This document shows positions 1 to 12,480 of a DNA stretch of 34,152 bases, one piece after another. Origin of the DNA: Gonium pectorale (Eukaryota; Chlorophyta; Chlorophyceae; Chlamydomonadales; Volvocaceae); the NCBI GenBank assembly GCA_001584585.1, contig LSYV01000088.1:20937-55088 (forward strand). Reading direction: 5' to 3'. Both the position numbers and the translations under genes were made by a program. The notes beneath the pieces are model-generated. The model had not been told where the DNA came from and did no database searches. It saw nothing but the letters and a program-made list of their open reading frames with translations. Each line of letters begins with the position of its first letter. The first letter of the stretch is position 1.

Positions 1-2760
1 TGGCCGCTCATGGGAGCACCGTAGCGTCACCTTTTGGGTGTGGCCGTGCGGCGCGAAAGCAGCGCTGGCGCGGCGCTGGCGCAGCGCTGGGTCTATTTCG
101 GCGCGGCGCTGGTGCGGCCTTGGCGTGGCGCTGGCGCAGCGCTGACGGCGGGGCTCATGCCCTTTGCATTCGGTACACGCGGATGTCTTGGAGCCGCCGC
201 CTCGCCGGCGCTCCTCGCACCTACGCCGCTGGCGCCATCATCGTCATGTCGGGGCCTTCTTCAGACAGCGCGCGCTGAATCCGTTGCTGGCTGTTGTAGG
301 ATTTCCCTCCCCCTGCAACCCCTCTCCCGAACAGCCATGATGTCAGGGCGTGAGGCGGGCCCTGGACCGGTGCCATGCAATTCACCCCACACCCCCGTGC
401 AGTTGATTGGCGCAGGGGCGAAGTTACCTGTATGGGGCCCTGTGGACTCGTATGCACTTTATGCCGCTCTCGGTCGGGACTTGTTATTGATTAGTAGACC
501 TTGTTGGGTGGCAGGCCTCTAGTGTGCACAGCCCGTGTGCGGTTTTTGCATGCGTCATCCGGATTACATACTTTTTATCGAGATGAAAAACACGTCCAAG
601 GACGACACATGGACATGACCCCGGACCCAGCCCCACGACCCACCAACGCACAGACAACTGTCAAACAGCGCTCAGGTACCTAGATGTCCAGACGTCTATG
701 CGCTCAGAGAACGTGCAGACGCCTGACGACACCCAAGCGCCCAAGCACCCAGGCGCCCAAACCCCTGACGCCAAGAGACAAACCCGCAAGGCCGGGACGC
801 TCAGACGCCGAAACGCGCAGGCACCTAGACGGCGCTCAAATGCCCAGACGATGACCGAATGGACAGACTCGCGACCCTCCCCCATGCGGCACAAAGCTGG
901 ATAGCATGAGTGACGGCACAGCTGAACTAAGGTGATAGCACACACAACGGCGGACCTAGAGGCAGCGTGATGGCAGGGCCCAGCAGTTCGGGACTGCCCG
1001 GACGCCCACACGCCCAGATACTCCTGCACACCCAGCTGGAACCGCACACTCCAAACCCCACAGCTCATACCTCAAACTCCACACCCCAGACGGACTGCTC
1101 AGTTCCCCAGTTCGGACACCTGGGCCCTGAACTAGGCCAGCTGGACGGTTCGAGTAGCGGTAGGATGAGGCTGGGTAGCACAAGTGACGACGGAACCGAC
1201 CTGGACAGCGCATGTAATGATCAGTCTAAGGCATCGTCTGACACAGCACCACCTGGCGGATTGCTGCGGCCCAGAGCTCATAAGCAGGACTGACAGCACA
1301 GCTGAACCAACCCAGGCAGGAACAACAGTGGTTCCCCGGATCGGTCATGCACGTCCGAACAGTGCAGGCCACGGGCAACTCGAAGTTGTGCCACACCAGC
1401 CATGGTGCGATTGAGCCGAGCAGCGCGCGCAACGGCGGAGCCCAGCTGAGCGGTATGGACCACAGCATCTCAGAGCTGTACGATTCAGACGACGGCGGGG
1501 TTGACGCCCAGCTGTGCGATGCGGACAAAGGTAGAACCAGGCTGGATGACGCAAGTGACGGCGGATCGACCTGGACTGTGCGCATGATGATCAGTTTATG
1601 ACAGCATCCATTTCACCTGTGCGGAAATGGGTGCTACAGGCAACAGCACCGCCTGGCCGGTAAATGCAAATGACTGCGGACCCCTGATCCCAAACCCCAG
1701 ACTCCAGACCCCAGGCCTAGCGCTGAACCAAGCTGGGCAGCTGAGGCACGGACAACGGCAGCTCGGCGCCTGGACGGCGCGGGTAATGGCCAGTCTGAGG
1801 CACCATCTGGCACAGCAGCACATGGCTGGGCAGACAGCACGAGCGACGGCATCACTGAACCAAGCTGGGCAGCACGAGCAACAGCAGGTCCAGGCCAAAC
1901 GGGGCAACGTGTACAACGGCGGATCGGGTATGCACGACTGAGCAACGCAGACCACAGGCAACTCGAAGTTGCATCACTTCAGTAACGGACCATGCGACCG
2001 GGCCCAACAACGCGACAATGGCGGGGCCAAGCTGGGCGGTATGGGCCAAAACGACTCGGGGCCACACAACCGACCTTACAGACCCAAACATGAGGAGACC
2101 CGAATCTAAACCACATACTCAAAATGCGCCCTCACGCTTAGACGCCCAGACGCCCAAAAACTCCTGAATACCCAGCGGCACCAGGCCCAACACCCGACCC
2201 TGGACAGCGCAGGTGATGGCGAGACCGACCTGGACGGTACGGGTGGCGGTAGAAGCAGACTGGATGGCGCAGGTGACGGCGGGATCGACCTAGGCGGTGT
2301 GAGAAATGGCCAGTCTAAAGCAACACCCTTTTTGCCCAGTCGGATACGGGTGCTGCAGCCGAGAGCACCGTCTGGCTGAGTGATGTCGTTGGCTGCAGAC
2401 CGGCCCCAGCCCTCCACGACAGCAAACCCCCTAGCCCTCATCTGTCTCAGCCCATCCTCCTTACCCGTCCCCTCCCCCTCCCCTAGCCCTCCTCCGGCCC
2501 AACCCATCCCCCCTAGCCCTCACCTAGCCCACCCCTATCCCTCATCCGGCCCAGCCCAACCGGACAGCAACCCCGCTAGCCCCCCCCAGCTCATGCACGT
2601 TTCAGCCATCATGAAACCACCCACACAGCCAAGCCATCCAAGCCAAAATAACCTACTCTTCTTGCCCCACACTCCGACAGCCTTCGGCCTTCCTGTCCCA
2701 GACCCGACAGCATGAAGGAGGGGGAAGTATGCCATCTGGGCCGCAGGCCCACCTAGTTCA
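1..2760. other. Gene-free stretch with diverged repeats
   Basis: I see no exon with recognisable protein similarity here. Open frames on both strands are short and compositionally driven: CGCCCAGACGCC-like runs give Pro/Gln/Thr- and Arg-rich shadows. From about 600 to 2400 the sequence is built of old, degenerate repeats (described separately). From about 2400 to 2720 it is C-rich with recurrent CCCTAGCCC/CCCAGCCC words. Confidence 0.5.
1161..2400 (+). repeat. Diverged long-unit repeats (unnamed)
   Basis: Several blocks recur with many substitutions and indels. A block around 1319-1460 matches one around 1869-2045; both contain GCAACTCGAAGTTG (1375-1388 and 1959-1972, 584 bases apart), followed further on by AGCTG(A/G)GCGGTATGG. 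A second block at about 1559-1680 (GATCGACCT...CAGCACCGCCTGGC...GACTGCGGACC) matches about 2279-2400. A third pair of the form CGCCCA(C)A-CGCCCAGATACTCCTG occurs near 1000-1035 and 2140-2175. This looks like a decayed tandem or nested repeat rather than coding sequence. I cannot name the family. Confidence 0.5.
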
Positions 2761-4023
2761 TGAGTTGCTGCCCACAGACCCCTCGTACGGCGCGCGTCGT
2801 ACAGTAGAATCAGAAGTCACAACAAGAATTGGACCTAGTCAAGCCCTTAAGTATTGCAATGGGGTTTAAGGACATCCAAGTTGAGAATCGGGCTTGGCAC
2901 GGAGTGGTACACGCGTGGGGTGCGTGACGGGCGGGGTACGCTGAAGCACGTGTAACAGCACCAATACCAGCAGCACACCTTATGAAAGGTCACCGGGTGG
3001 GCCCTTGGAGGACTCCTAGATAAAAACTATGTGCGCTGCACAGTGCGTTGAGGCACGGCGGAGACACGGGCGGAGAGGCACAGGGAACATGCTCCGTTCC
3101 GTTTCGCCCTCTTCCGTTTGCCCTCGCAACTGTACACAGGCTGGCATGCCAACTGAACTTGCTGCTATTGCATCCTCGACGCAGGTGCCGGTACATCTTG
3201 TTACGCCACTTTCCAGGCAGGGTTCTTGGCAGCCAGACCCCCGAGCTTCGGCATGTCAAAGAAAGGCCGATAGCTGTCTGCTGGCTGAAATGGCCGAATG
3301 TGGGGTAAACGTACGCAGCAAGTAACAATATGAGGCGGGCCTGAGATACAGGGATACGCACACATGCGGCTGCTCAGGGTCCTTCAAGGATATTCTCCAG
3401 CCCGCCTGCGGCGGTGCGGCCGCCGCTCGTCCGCGACCGCTCGTACAGCGAATCGCGACCGAAGCAGGTACGCTCGTCACACAGAATCGTCCATGCAGAG
3501 CTTAGGGAGGCAGTCACTTACGAATGCGGCTGCAATTGAGCCCATTTTACTCACAGCCTATTGTTAGTATTTCAGGGAGGCTCGGGCGCACGTTAGAAAA
3601 CTGAACTACCAGGTCTGAGGAACATCCAGAACCGCGCTTTGAAGCTTCTGTGTAAACTTTAAACGTCGAGGCTCATGCGAAGAGGAAGGAATGCTGCCCG
3701 AAGGTCAGGCCCGCGTCGGGTCGGGGGCGTGAATGGCTCGCCGGGCCTGGAAGCAGCACGACCTCACAGTTATATCCCCCATTTGCTTTTTGTGTACATT
3801 CTGATTCATCCTGTCTGTCTCCCGCCCTCATGCAGGATGCGGACAAGGCTCACGAGCGGCGCGACAGGGCCCTGAACCGGCACGCGTTTGCGACTGGGGT
3901 AATTCCCTCGGTGCTGAACTGCTGCAGGTGCGCCTTTTGCATGTTATCAAGGCGTTTTAGGGAAGGCTCGCCACGCGGTCCGGCCCTGCCATGTAACACC
4001 CAGCCACCAACCCCCACCCACAG
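2761..4023. other. Intergenic / possible 5' region of the LRR gene
   Basis: No recognisable protein is seen. The 3' part probably contains 5' untranslated sequence or small 5' exons of the gene that is clear from 4024. One candidate is 3830-3898: it opens with ATG CAG GAT, stays open for 23 codons and ends at a GTAATT donor, in phase with the acceptor at 4023. Another candidate reads 'AELLQ' in frame just before a GTGCGC donor at 3928, which would suit an F-box-like start (…ELLQ then EVAR…). I cannot choose between them. Confidence 0.3.
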
Positions 4024-7000
4024 GAGGTCGCACGTTCTGCTGGGATCCACAGCTGGCCCGCACTGCGGGGCGTATGTCAGAATTGGCGCCGGGGCATCAG
4101 CGCCGCCGTACAAACAGTATGGCTCACGGTGCCCGACCGCCACCTTCAAGCTACGGGCCGCCCACCAGCCACTGGCCTGGCCGCGGCTCTGGCAGCGCCG
4201 GGTGGGATGCTGGGCGGGGCTGGGGCTGGGTCGCCAATGGACGTCGTGAGGCAAGGCGGTGGCCAAACAGGCCCCTCCACTAGCTCAGCGCCTCCTGTGG
4301 GGCTGCCCAACCAGCGAAAGAAGTCTCTGACGGCAGCAGCAGCAGCAGGCCCGATGGCCGCAGGATGCCCGGACGCTGTAGCAGAGTGCGCCGCCGTTGC
4401 TGCTGCTGCTAACCCCTGCATGGTGTCGCTGCAGCCTGCTGCCACAGCCACTGGCTTTGCCGCATCAAGTGGCCGCCCACTGCCTTCGACTGCAACGGCA
4501 AAGACGGCCCCTCTCCTCGGCACCAGTGACCCCAATCCATCAGCGTCAGCCCCGATGGCCGCAGCAGCGCTGATGCCAGTGTTGGCGGTGGATACGGCTG
4601 GTGGTGGTGACGGCGGTGAAGAGTCTTTCGGCCGTGTTGCCGTGCCACCACCATCCCACCACTCCCCCTTGCAAGCCGCCACCCACCTCTCCCCACAGCT
4701 CAGTCACCTCGCCCAGCTTGCCGCCCTCTACAATCTGCACCAGCACGGGTCAGGCGTGGTCGCTGCCGCTGCGGCGGCCGCCACGGCAGCGGCAGCTGGG
4801 ACTTCCGCCGGTGGTGGAGGCGGCGGAGCCGCAAGTGACTCGCACGCTGCAGGCGGTGGTGGCGTTGCCAGCTCTGTGGACAGCAGCCGGATCGTGGCCT
4901 GGAGCTTCCTGGACGCTGCAGAGAGGCTGGCGGCGGCGTACCCGGCCTTCACGGACCTCAGACTGGAGTTTGCCGAGCCCCTGCCTCTGCCTCAGTCGGC
5001 AGCAGGCGGGCTTGACGGCGGGAACTGGCTGCAGGTGGGTGACGGTACAGCTGCAAGACTGCAGAACCGGGAAGGGAGAAGCTCTGGAGCCGGCGGCGAT
5101 TGAACCTTCGGGTGTGATGGCTAGGGTTCAAGAACGGAATCAGGCCGGGGTTGGGGTTTGGTAATTGGGTGGAACTGGGGTTCAGTAGGCTGTAGACTGC
5201 AACCTGCAACTTGCGGCTTGGGGGTAATAAACAAGGGGAAACGGGTCGCGTCGTGGACACCAAATGGCATACTCACTAGAAGGTGTAACGGCGGCCTTGG
5301 TGGAGTGGTAGGCGACCTGCAAAACTGCGGCTTGGTGGCTGAGAGTAGGGGTCATTGCGACATTCTGCCAAGCGGCGGATGCATGTGTAGTTGAAGAGCT
5401 TTAAGGGGCACCGGCGGAGTTGAGGAGGGTGTGCGCAGTTGTCCCTGACCCGCCCGCTCCCTCCCTCTTCCCATCAGCTGGAGATGAGTGCAGCGCTGGA
5501 GCAGCTCCTGTCAGCGCGGCTCACGTCCCTGCGGCTGGCGGGGCACACGCCCTTTCCCCTCATTATGGGGCCTCCGCCGCTACCGCAGCCGCCTGCAGCT
5601 GCCGCCTTGTGTGGCACAGCGGCAGCAGATGCGGGAGCGCCTCGTAGAGCGCCGACGGCCGCCGCTACTCCTAGGCCGTTGTCTGGGGACGGGGGCTGGC
5701 CGCTTGTACGGCCTCCACGTCACACGTCACCGCCAGCCGCATACATGTGCGATGGCGGGGATTACACGGTAGCTGATGCGCTTGCAGAGCTGCAGCGGCA
5801 AGCGGGTAAAGGTGATGGGGACGGTGACGGCTGCAGTTACGGTGGTAAGTGGCACTCTCAGGGCGGCAGCGATGGTAGCAGTGGCGCTGGCAGTGGTGAT
5901 CGCGGCAGTGGCGGCTGTGGCAGTGGGCGCTGCCAGCGGGGCTTATCTAAGACCGCACCACCCCGTGGCTTGCTCCCTGGACTGAGCCCCGACAGCTGGC
6001 CTCGTGCAGACGGTGCCAGTGGCAGCGGCAGCCCGGAGGGCGCTGATGATGGCGGCAGAGTGCATGTCAATGCGCTTCACTCAGCTGGCGGCCGTGTCCG
6101 TGGCGCGCGGAGTGGCAGTGATCCCGTCGGTGCCGGCAGCAGCCCCGACACGATGCCATTTGCTCGTGGCATCACTGGCGGTGGCGATTATGGCATGACC
6201 AGTGATGGCGGCGGCTTTGCATCACGCGCCGCCCAGACGAGGGACGGTACAACGGCAGCCCGTTTGACAGCTGAGACGGAGGTGAACACGGCGCTGATGG
6301 CAGTGCTAACTGAGGCGAACTGCAGCGGTGACGGCTGTGATGGCCATCGAGGCGGTTCCAACAGCGCTGCGAGAAGCGGTGATGGTGACAGCGGAGGTGG
6401 GGCCAGCTCCGAAGCGGCGCCGGTGTGTGGGGAACTGCCAATGGTAAGGGATCATATTCCTGTCCATACGGCGGCCCATGGCGGCGGCGACCCACCATTC
6501 GCTTCAGCTGGAGGGCGTTGGCGGACCAGCCCGCAACGCCTCCTATCACCAGCCGTTGCCACTGTGCTCGCCGCTGCAGCAGCAGTTGCTGTTAGTCATG
6601 GCACGGTTGCACAAGGCAGTTTTGACGATGCAGGCCATTGCAGCAGGGGTGCCGGCGCAGGTAGCGCTGGCGTGGACAGTTGCACACGTGCTGTCAGCGG
6701 TCCTGCCTCCACAATGGCGGGTGTGGCGGCAGAAGAAGCGGTGGCAGCCGACGGGGACCCTGCCTCAACCCAGCTGACCGGACCCCCGCTGGCCGACCGG
6801 CAGTGGGGCCTCTGTCCAGGCCCTCCCCGAGCGGCAGCATCAGAACCGCTTCTAGCCCCACATGCTTATGGCCACAACCGGCTGTCTCCAGGCCCCAGCC
6901 ATGGCCCTGGGGACGATGCTGCTGCTGGTTTGGCCCCGGCGGTGATGGTGCAGGCGGCTCCAGCGGGGATCCGCCGGCCTCTCCCCCTGCTGTCACGGCT

Positions 7001-10000
7001 GTGCGACCTGGTGTCGTTGACGCTGATGGCGGACCAGGGCTTCCCCGCCCCCGCGCACCTGGAGGCCATCACGGCGCTCACCTCCCTGCAGCGGCTGGAC
7101 ATGCGGGGGAGAAAGTTCATGCAGGTAGGGGAGGATGGGCGTGCCTGGTCCATGTTTGCAACCAGCTCACCCGGTATTGAGTGATGGTGCTATTGTAGAA
7201 GTCCGTACCTGGCCAACACCCAAATGATACACCCTCAAGCACCTAAACGCGTGGTTGGACTGGCCCACGCCGACGATTGGCCTGGCTACACGCCGGTTCG
7301 CAGGTCGACGCCGACGCCACGCTCCTCGGCCGCCAAGCCTGGCTGCACGTGGGCAACGAGCACCTGATCGTATTGTCCCGCTGCCGCCGCCTGACCAGCC
7401 TTCGCCTGAACCACCTACACGCCGCGGGCGGGAGCCAGCTGGCGGGGGCGCTGGCGGTTCTGACGGGCCTGACGGAGCTGGTCCTGACGGACGCGCTGAG
7501 CGGCCACCTGGTGCACGCCAATCACATGGCGGTGAGCGGGTGGCTTGTGGTCAGGGGGCATTGGCTGCAGTTGGCTGGGTCAGCGGTTGGACGCGTATTC
7601 CTCTACTGCTTGCGGGCAAAACACTTTGCTAGGACCTAAGGCGATGAGCAGTTACTGGCAGTTCGTGGCCGCAGCACTTGCCGACTTGCGGCTGTCACGC
7701 TGAGTTAGCAGGCAACGTGGCGTCCTCAAGGTTCTGTTGGGCAGCCCTGGCTCCAGGGCTTTGGGACCGCAGAGTCCCCTCGCTGGGTGCTGCAGTCTAG
7801 GGTCGGCAGCATCACCATCCTCCACCCAAGGCTCTCTCCCTGTTCCTAGCCATCCCCGGCCACGCCCTGTTTGGCGCGGCTGGGGACCGGTCCTCCCTCC
7901 CCCCACCTCCCGTAAAAACTCCCCCTCCCTCCTTTTGCTCCTCCAGGCCATTGCCAGTGCTCTCACTGGCCTCCGCTCCCTGGAGGTGGGCCGCGTGACC
8001 TGCCCGCCACTGCAGCTCATGCACGAACCGTCGCCCGTGTCAGCGTTAGGTCAGGAGGGCAGCCCGGTGCGCAACAGCTCCCCGCCGCTGCCGGTGACGG
8101 CGACACAAACCGGCGGCAGTGGTGGCTTCAACTGGGGATGGCATCCGTGGGGTCCGGTGCTGGGGCGCTTTTCACGCCTCACGTCCCTCCACCTGCAGGT
8201 GGGTCGGGTGGACTGGGCTGCTCGATCGCCCATCTCGCTGCATTGCGCAAGCGGCTGGCGGTCAAGCCGCTGGCGTGGCCCTGGGGCTGCACCCATCGGC
8301 TACACTTCGGGATGCCACCCTTACCCACACTGCCCCTGCGCGCAATTTCGTGGCCAATGACATCTGCTGTGCGAGCTTCTTACATATTCCGTCGTTCTCT
8401 ACCCTGCACTGTGTCTTTGCCCCACTCCTGCCCTGCGCCCTTGCAGGTCGCCTGCTCTTTCGAGCCCGAACTGCTGGACGGTGTGGCCTCACTGCCCACC
8501 CTCCGCACCTTCAGCATGGAGCTACTGGACGTACCGCCGCACCAGTTGGCAGCCCTGCTAGTAGCGCTAGATCCGAGTCCAATACCGGTCCCAGAAGATC
8601 CGGCACAAATCCCTCAGCATCATGATCCTGTTCTGGTGGCGCTGGCGGCAGCGGAGGCGAGCATGGATGGCCGGAGCAGTGGTGGCGGTGGCTGCTGCTG
8701 CACCAAACGGCGAGCGGTTAGTGCAACTGGCGGCGGCAGTGGTGGCGGTGGCGGCGGCAGTCAAGCTCCCCGACGGCGCCGCCTCCTGGGGGTCAGATGC
8801 TCCGGTGGCGGCGCTGCTGCCGCCACCTCCGACGGGGGAACCGTCACGGGCACTGTTGGCACGGGCCCTACCTCCACCGGCGCTGCCGCCACCCCTACGG
8901 GCGTTGGTGCTGCCGGCCAGCGGCCGCTGGGGCGGTTGCTCCGGGGCCTGACGCTGACGGCGTGCTTGCTGTACGACGATCACTTGGCCATGATTGGGCG
9001 GATGCACCACCTGCAGACCCTGCGGCTCGACCAGGTGCGCGCGGGCGTGCGGGCTGGGCTCCAAACACAGTAACGCCCCAACACGCCTGCACTGTTGGGT
9101 TAGTACGCCTGCAGGGATAGTCACGTCGCCTGTCAGCGTCAGGCTGCATGGGGTCAGGTCTCTGTGCCATGAAGATTGCTGCCTATCCGGTGATTCCACG
9201 CCCTTGTCGGCCCACCACGTGCCGCACTCACCCACGCGCCTCAGGTGGATGTGCGCACACGGGACCCGGACGGCTGGACTGCGCTCAAGGGCTGCCGCCG
9301 CCTGACCTCGTTCTCGTTCCGCTCCTGGAGTAACCCCGTGCTGTCCGCCGGCAGCCTGTGCCCGCCCTTGCTGACCAACGACTCGCTGGCCATGATGGCG
9401 GCGAACTGGCCACGGCTGGAGACACTTAGCTACATGGGAAAGGTGGGTGCGGTTCTGCAGCCCGCTATAGAAGCGGGTTATGAATGCATGTTGAAAAGGA
9501 AAAATATGAATGTATGTGTGAGATGTGTTATAACACGGCGGTTTGGGCGTTTTATGGGCGGGGCATCCTGAGCCGATCATGCTGCTTCCTGATCTGCCCA
9601 TCTAGCTGCGGTGAAGTCCTTGACTAGAACGCAAGCGGGCCGAGCGGGAGTTGATGCGACCCGCCGAAGTACCTCCGCAACGGATGCTGCAATGCGTTTC
9701 GCCCGCTCCTGTGTTGGGATTGCCCTCAGCCAGACCAGTGAATGTAAATATCTGCCCTGTGTCCCTCTCCCCCCGCCCACCTTCAGGTTGTTCTCACCGA
9801 GAAGGCCGAAGAGCACCTGATGAGGATGGCGCGGATCACGACAGCTGACATCGTCGGGCCTGACGGAACGACGTGCAGGGCCTGGAGGGCCGGCAGCTCT
9901 GGACGTTGCGGTTACGGCTGTTACAGCAGTTACAAGTGCTATGGCGGCGGCCGGGTGGTGGCGATGCTCATGCTGCCGTGCACAGCTGCCGGCACTGGTG

Positions 10001-10426
10001 CCGCCGGCAATGCTGGAAACGGCGGGGCGGGAGCGGGATGCCGGGTGGTGTCGAGTCGGAACGGCTACGTGACGTACAGTGACGGTGATGACAGCGACGA
10101 CAAGAGTGAGTTGTCAGTTAACCGTTAGCGAAGGCTCCTGTAGTTAATTAATTGATTCGGCAAGCTGTGTCCTGTGTGCATACATTTTCCGCACGCAAGC
10201 CCACGGACATGACTACCTTGGCCTGCCATGCCTCCCTCATCGAGATGTCTGTCTAATCAATCTGGTTGCATGTAACCATGACCTGCAGTTAAGCAAGGAT
10301 TCCCAATTGTCCCAATGATTGTCCACCTACTCTACCGTTTACAACTTCCCTTTGTCAGGCTCTGAGGCGTCCGTCAACTGGCTGGGCGAGCTGGGCTACG
10401 TGACGAGCGAGTACGACGCGGACTAG
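4024..10426 (+). CDS. Leucine-rich-repeat protein with F-box-like N-terminus and low-complexity inserts (5' end unresolved)
   Basis: Eight in-phase exons: 4024-5034, 5478-7124, 7304-7531, 7947-8198, 8447-9034, 9245-9442, 9787-10105 and 10359-10426 (TAG), about 1436 codons. The first exon opens with EVARSAG..SWPALRGVCQNWR, like the start of F-box/LRR proteins. Leucine-rich strands of the form LTSLxLxx lie at or next to exon ends: ARLTSLRLAGH (exon 2 start), LTSLQRLDMRG (exon 2 end), CRRLTSLRLNHL (exon 3), LTGLRSLEVG and RLTSLHLQ (exon 4), HHLQTLRLDQ (exon 5), CRRLTSFSF and WPRLETLSYMG (exon 6). Between them sit long Ala/Gly/Ser/Asp-rich inserts, the largest filling most of exon 2 (about 450 residues). 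The last exon ends acidic and aromatic (SEYDAD). Internal introns are mostly phase 0. LRR scaffolds bind protein partners; the partner here is unknown. The true start lies at or upstream of 4024; ATGs at 4207 and 4237 are possible but would lose the conserved WPALRGVC segment. Confidence 0.8.
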
Positions 10427-11237
10427 TTATATCACTGTGCTATGCTGTAACATGTACGGCATGCAACCATGCAAAACGAGCTCTGTGGTCGATATGCGGG
10501 TAGGAGCTTGCTTTTGGGTCCAAACAAGAAAGCAGCTACGGTGCAGAGCGTACAGCAGTGTGTGTGTCTGGTCATGGAGTTGTGATGGGACCATGTATGC
10601 TGGTGCTCGCGCCTATTTGGCGGGTTTCATGGCCCATAGTTGGAATGGTGACGCACTCTCAGTGTTCGTGTGTATGCATCGTACAAGGGAAAACAACGGC
10701 TGGATGGGGAGTCTGGTGCTGAATGGTAGTTGTGGCATGTGGGCAATAGGCCGGCAGCACTCTATGCTTGGAGTGTGCCGGCCGGCAGGCCTGGGCAGCG
10801 CACATCCCCTCAACTCCAGCCAGGCCGTTGGCATACCTGCCTGAGTACAGGGATGCGTAGGGGTCTGATAATAGCCTTGGGACCGGGGCATAGTTTTGCG
10901 TATTGTTCAGTGCGGTCGTGTTGCTCGCACTGACACGTTTGAAAGTACAGGACCTTCGTAGTTTGAAGGAGGGGCTGTGGAGGTACATGCGATGGGATGC
11001 AAAGCTTGTCTCCACTGCATCATAGGAGGTAGCGCCCCAGCGCTTGAATGCCGTGCACATACAGAAAGTATTGGAACACTTAGGTGAAGCATGCAGAATG
11101 ACGCTGGCCCTGCAACTGTGGCTGAGCGGTGAAGCAGTATAGCGATATTCCGATATACTTGTGCAGGGATGCGGGGGCTTATGGTTTTCAACGCGCAAGA
11201 CGGTACAATGGCCCATGTGCACCGTTGCATCGTCTCC

Positions 11238-11242
11238 TGTAA
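11238..11242 (+). terminator. Candidate TGTAA poly(A) signal for the LRR gene
   Basis: TGTAA is the usual polyadenylation signal of volvocine algae. This copy lies about 810 bases after the stop at 10426. A copy at 10446-10450, only 20 bases after the stop, would give an unusually short 3' UTR. The choice is inference. Confidence 0.3.
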
Positions 11243-11665
11243 GGCAATCCTCGAACGTCTGTTACCATGTTGGACCCAGCTGGATGACAGACGCGCATGC
11301 CATGGAACGAAACCCACAGCGCCCGCGGCCTTTCGTGACGTGAAGCCGGAAGATACACCATCTTTGCCACGCCATACGGTGGGCCGTACGACGGAATGTG
11401 TGCAGTGGGCGATATCTGTGGGTTGTCAGACACTTACGCTGGCGTTGAGGTTGGCCGGCTCCTCATCTCCATGCAGCCGAGTGGTCCCATCGATGCCCCA
11501 AGGGCAAACGCAGCAAGTTGCCAAGGCGGTCGCTGATCAGGCTGGCTACGCCAGGGGCGCGCTAGGAATGCAAGGTTTAACCGTTGCAACACTCAATGCT
11601 GATGCTAGCCTACTTGTCCGTGCAGGTGTGCCTTGACGGAGAGCAAAGACTCTGTGGGGTCTCGG

Positions 11666-11670
11666 TTACA
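11666..11670 (-). terminator. Candidate TGTAA poly(A) signal for the Nudix gene
   Basis: TTACA as printed, that is TGTAA on the minus strand, about 810 bases beyond the stop at 12481, with a second copy at 11681-11685. I found no closer copy between the stop and here. Tentative. Confidence 0.3.
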
Positions 11671-12480
11671 CACTGATTGGTTACAAGCTTACTACAGTAG
11701 CTGTGGTCTCTATGTACGCTCACGAAAAGATGCACCGAGAGCCAAAAGACAGCGCGCGACCCGCGCCGTGGCTCTCTTAACCACCGACAAACTGATTGGG
11801 CTCCAGGGTGGCCCTCACACACCTCCGAAACCCAGCAACTCCAACCGCCCGACGCTTAACGGGCGGTTAACTGGTAACACTATCAACGGCGACACACTGA
11901 CAAAGACACGTAAATAGAATGCGGGCTGGGTACTGAAGCCGTTGGCCCACTATACGCCGATGGACACGGTATGGCGTGACAGCTTCCCTCACGGCATTGT
12001 TGACATTGAAAATGCACCACCCGAGAAAAGTCGCACCCAACTGGGGCTTTTATTGCTGGCATGCCCCACGCAACAGTTTGCAGTGGATGCAAGTCCGTTC
12101 TTTCTACGACGAATCCGACTATGCAAGCCAGTAAAAACGCGAAACCACGGGAGAAAGCTGCGCACGCAGTACTTCTTGGCAGCCTCCAGAGCGCCAATTG
12201 CCATCGCATAGTACGCCTCGCAGCGTAACAACTCTGCCCTACAAATATGAATGCTGTAATGCCACCCGCCACCGCCCCGCACAATTACGCCCTCTCCGAT
12301 TTCCTGCACGAACAATACGTATATGAAACAAGTAACTCACGCACGCACCCGGCCGCTGAGGCAGGGGGTCGTTGCCTCCCATTTGCACAGGGCAGGGGGG
12401 GTCAGTTTTAGGGAGTTGTAGGGAGCTGCCTGCCGTGCTGTCCACCGCCAGCTGCCCGCCGGCCCTCACGGACCTGCGCC

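Larger units (their letters stand above)
10427..12480. other. Convergent 3' intergenic region
   Basis: This separates the ends of the LRR gene (+) and the Nudix gene (-). No exon with recognisable similarity is seen on either strand. It probably holds the 3' untranslated regions of both. TGTAA on the + strand occurs at 10446-10450 and 11238-11242. TGTAA on the - strand (TTACA as printed) occurs at 11666-11670 and 11681-11685. Confidence 0.5.

Noticed and set aside
8567..9601. 344-codon open frame on the minus strand
   Set aside because: It runs antisense to LRR exons 5 and 6, whose splice phases and repeats are consistent on the plus strand. Its composition is what GC-rich antisense gives.
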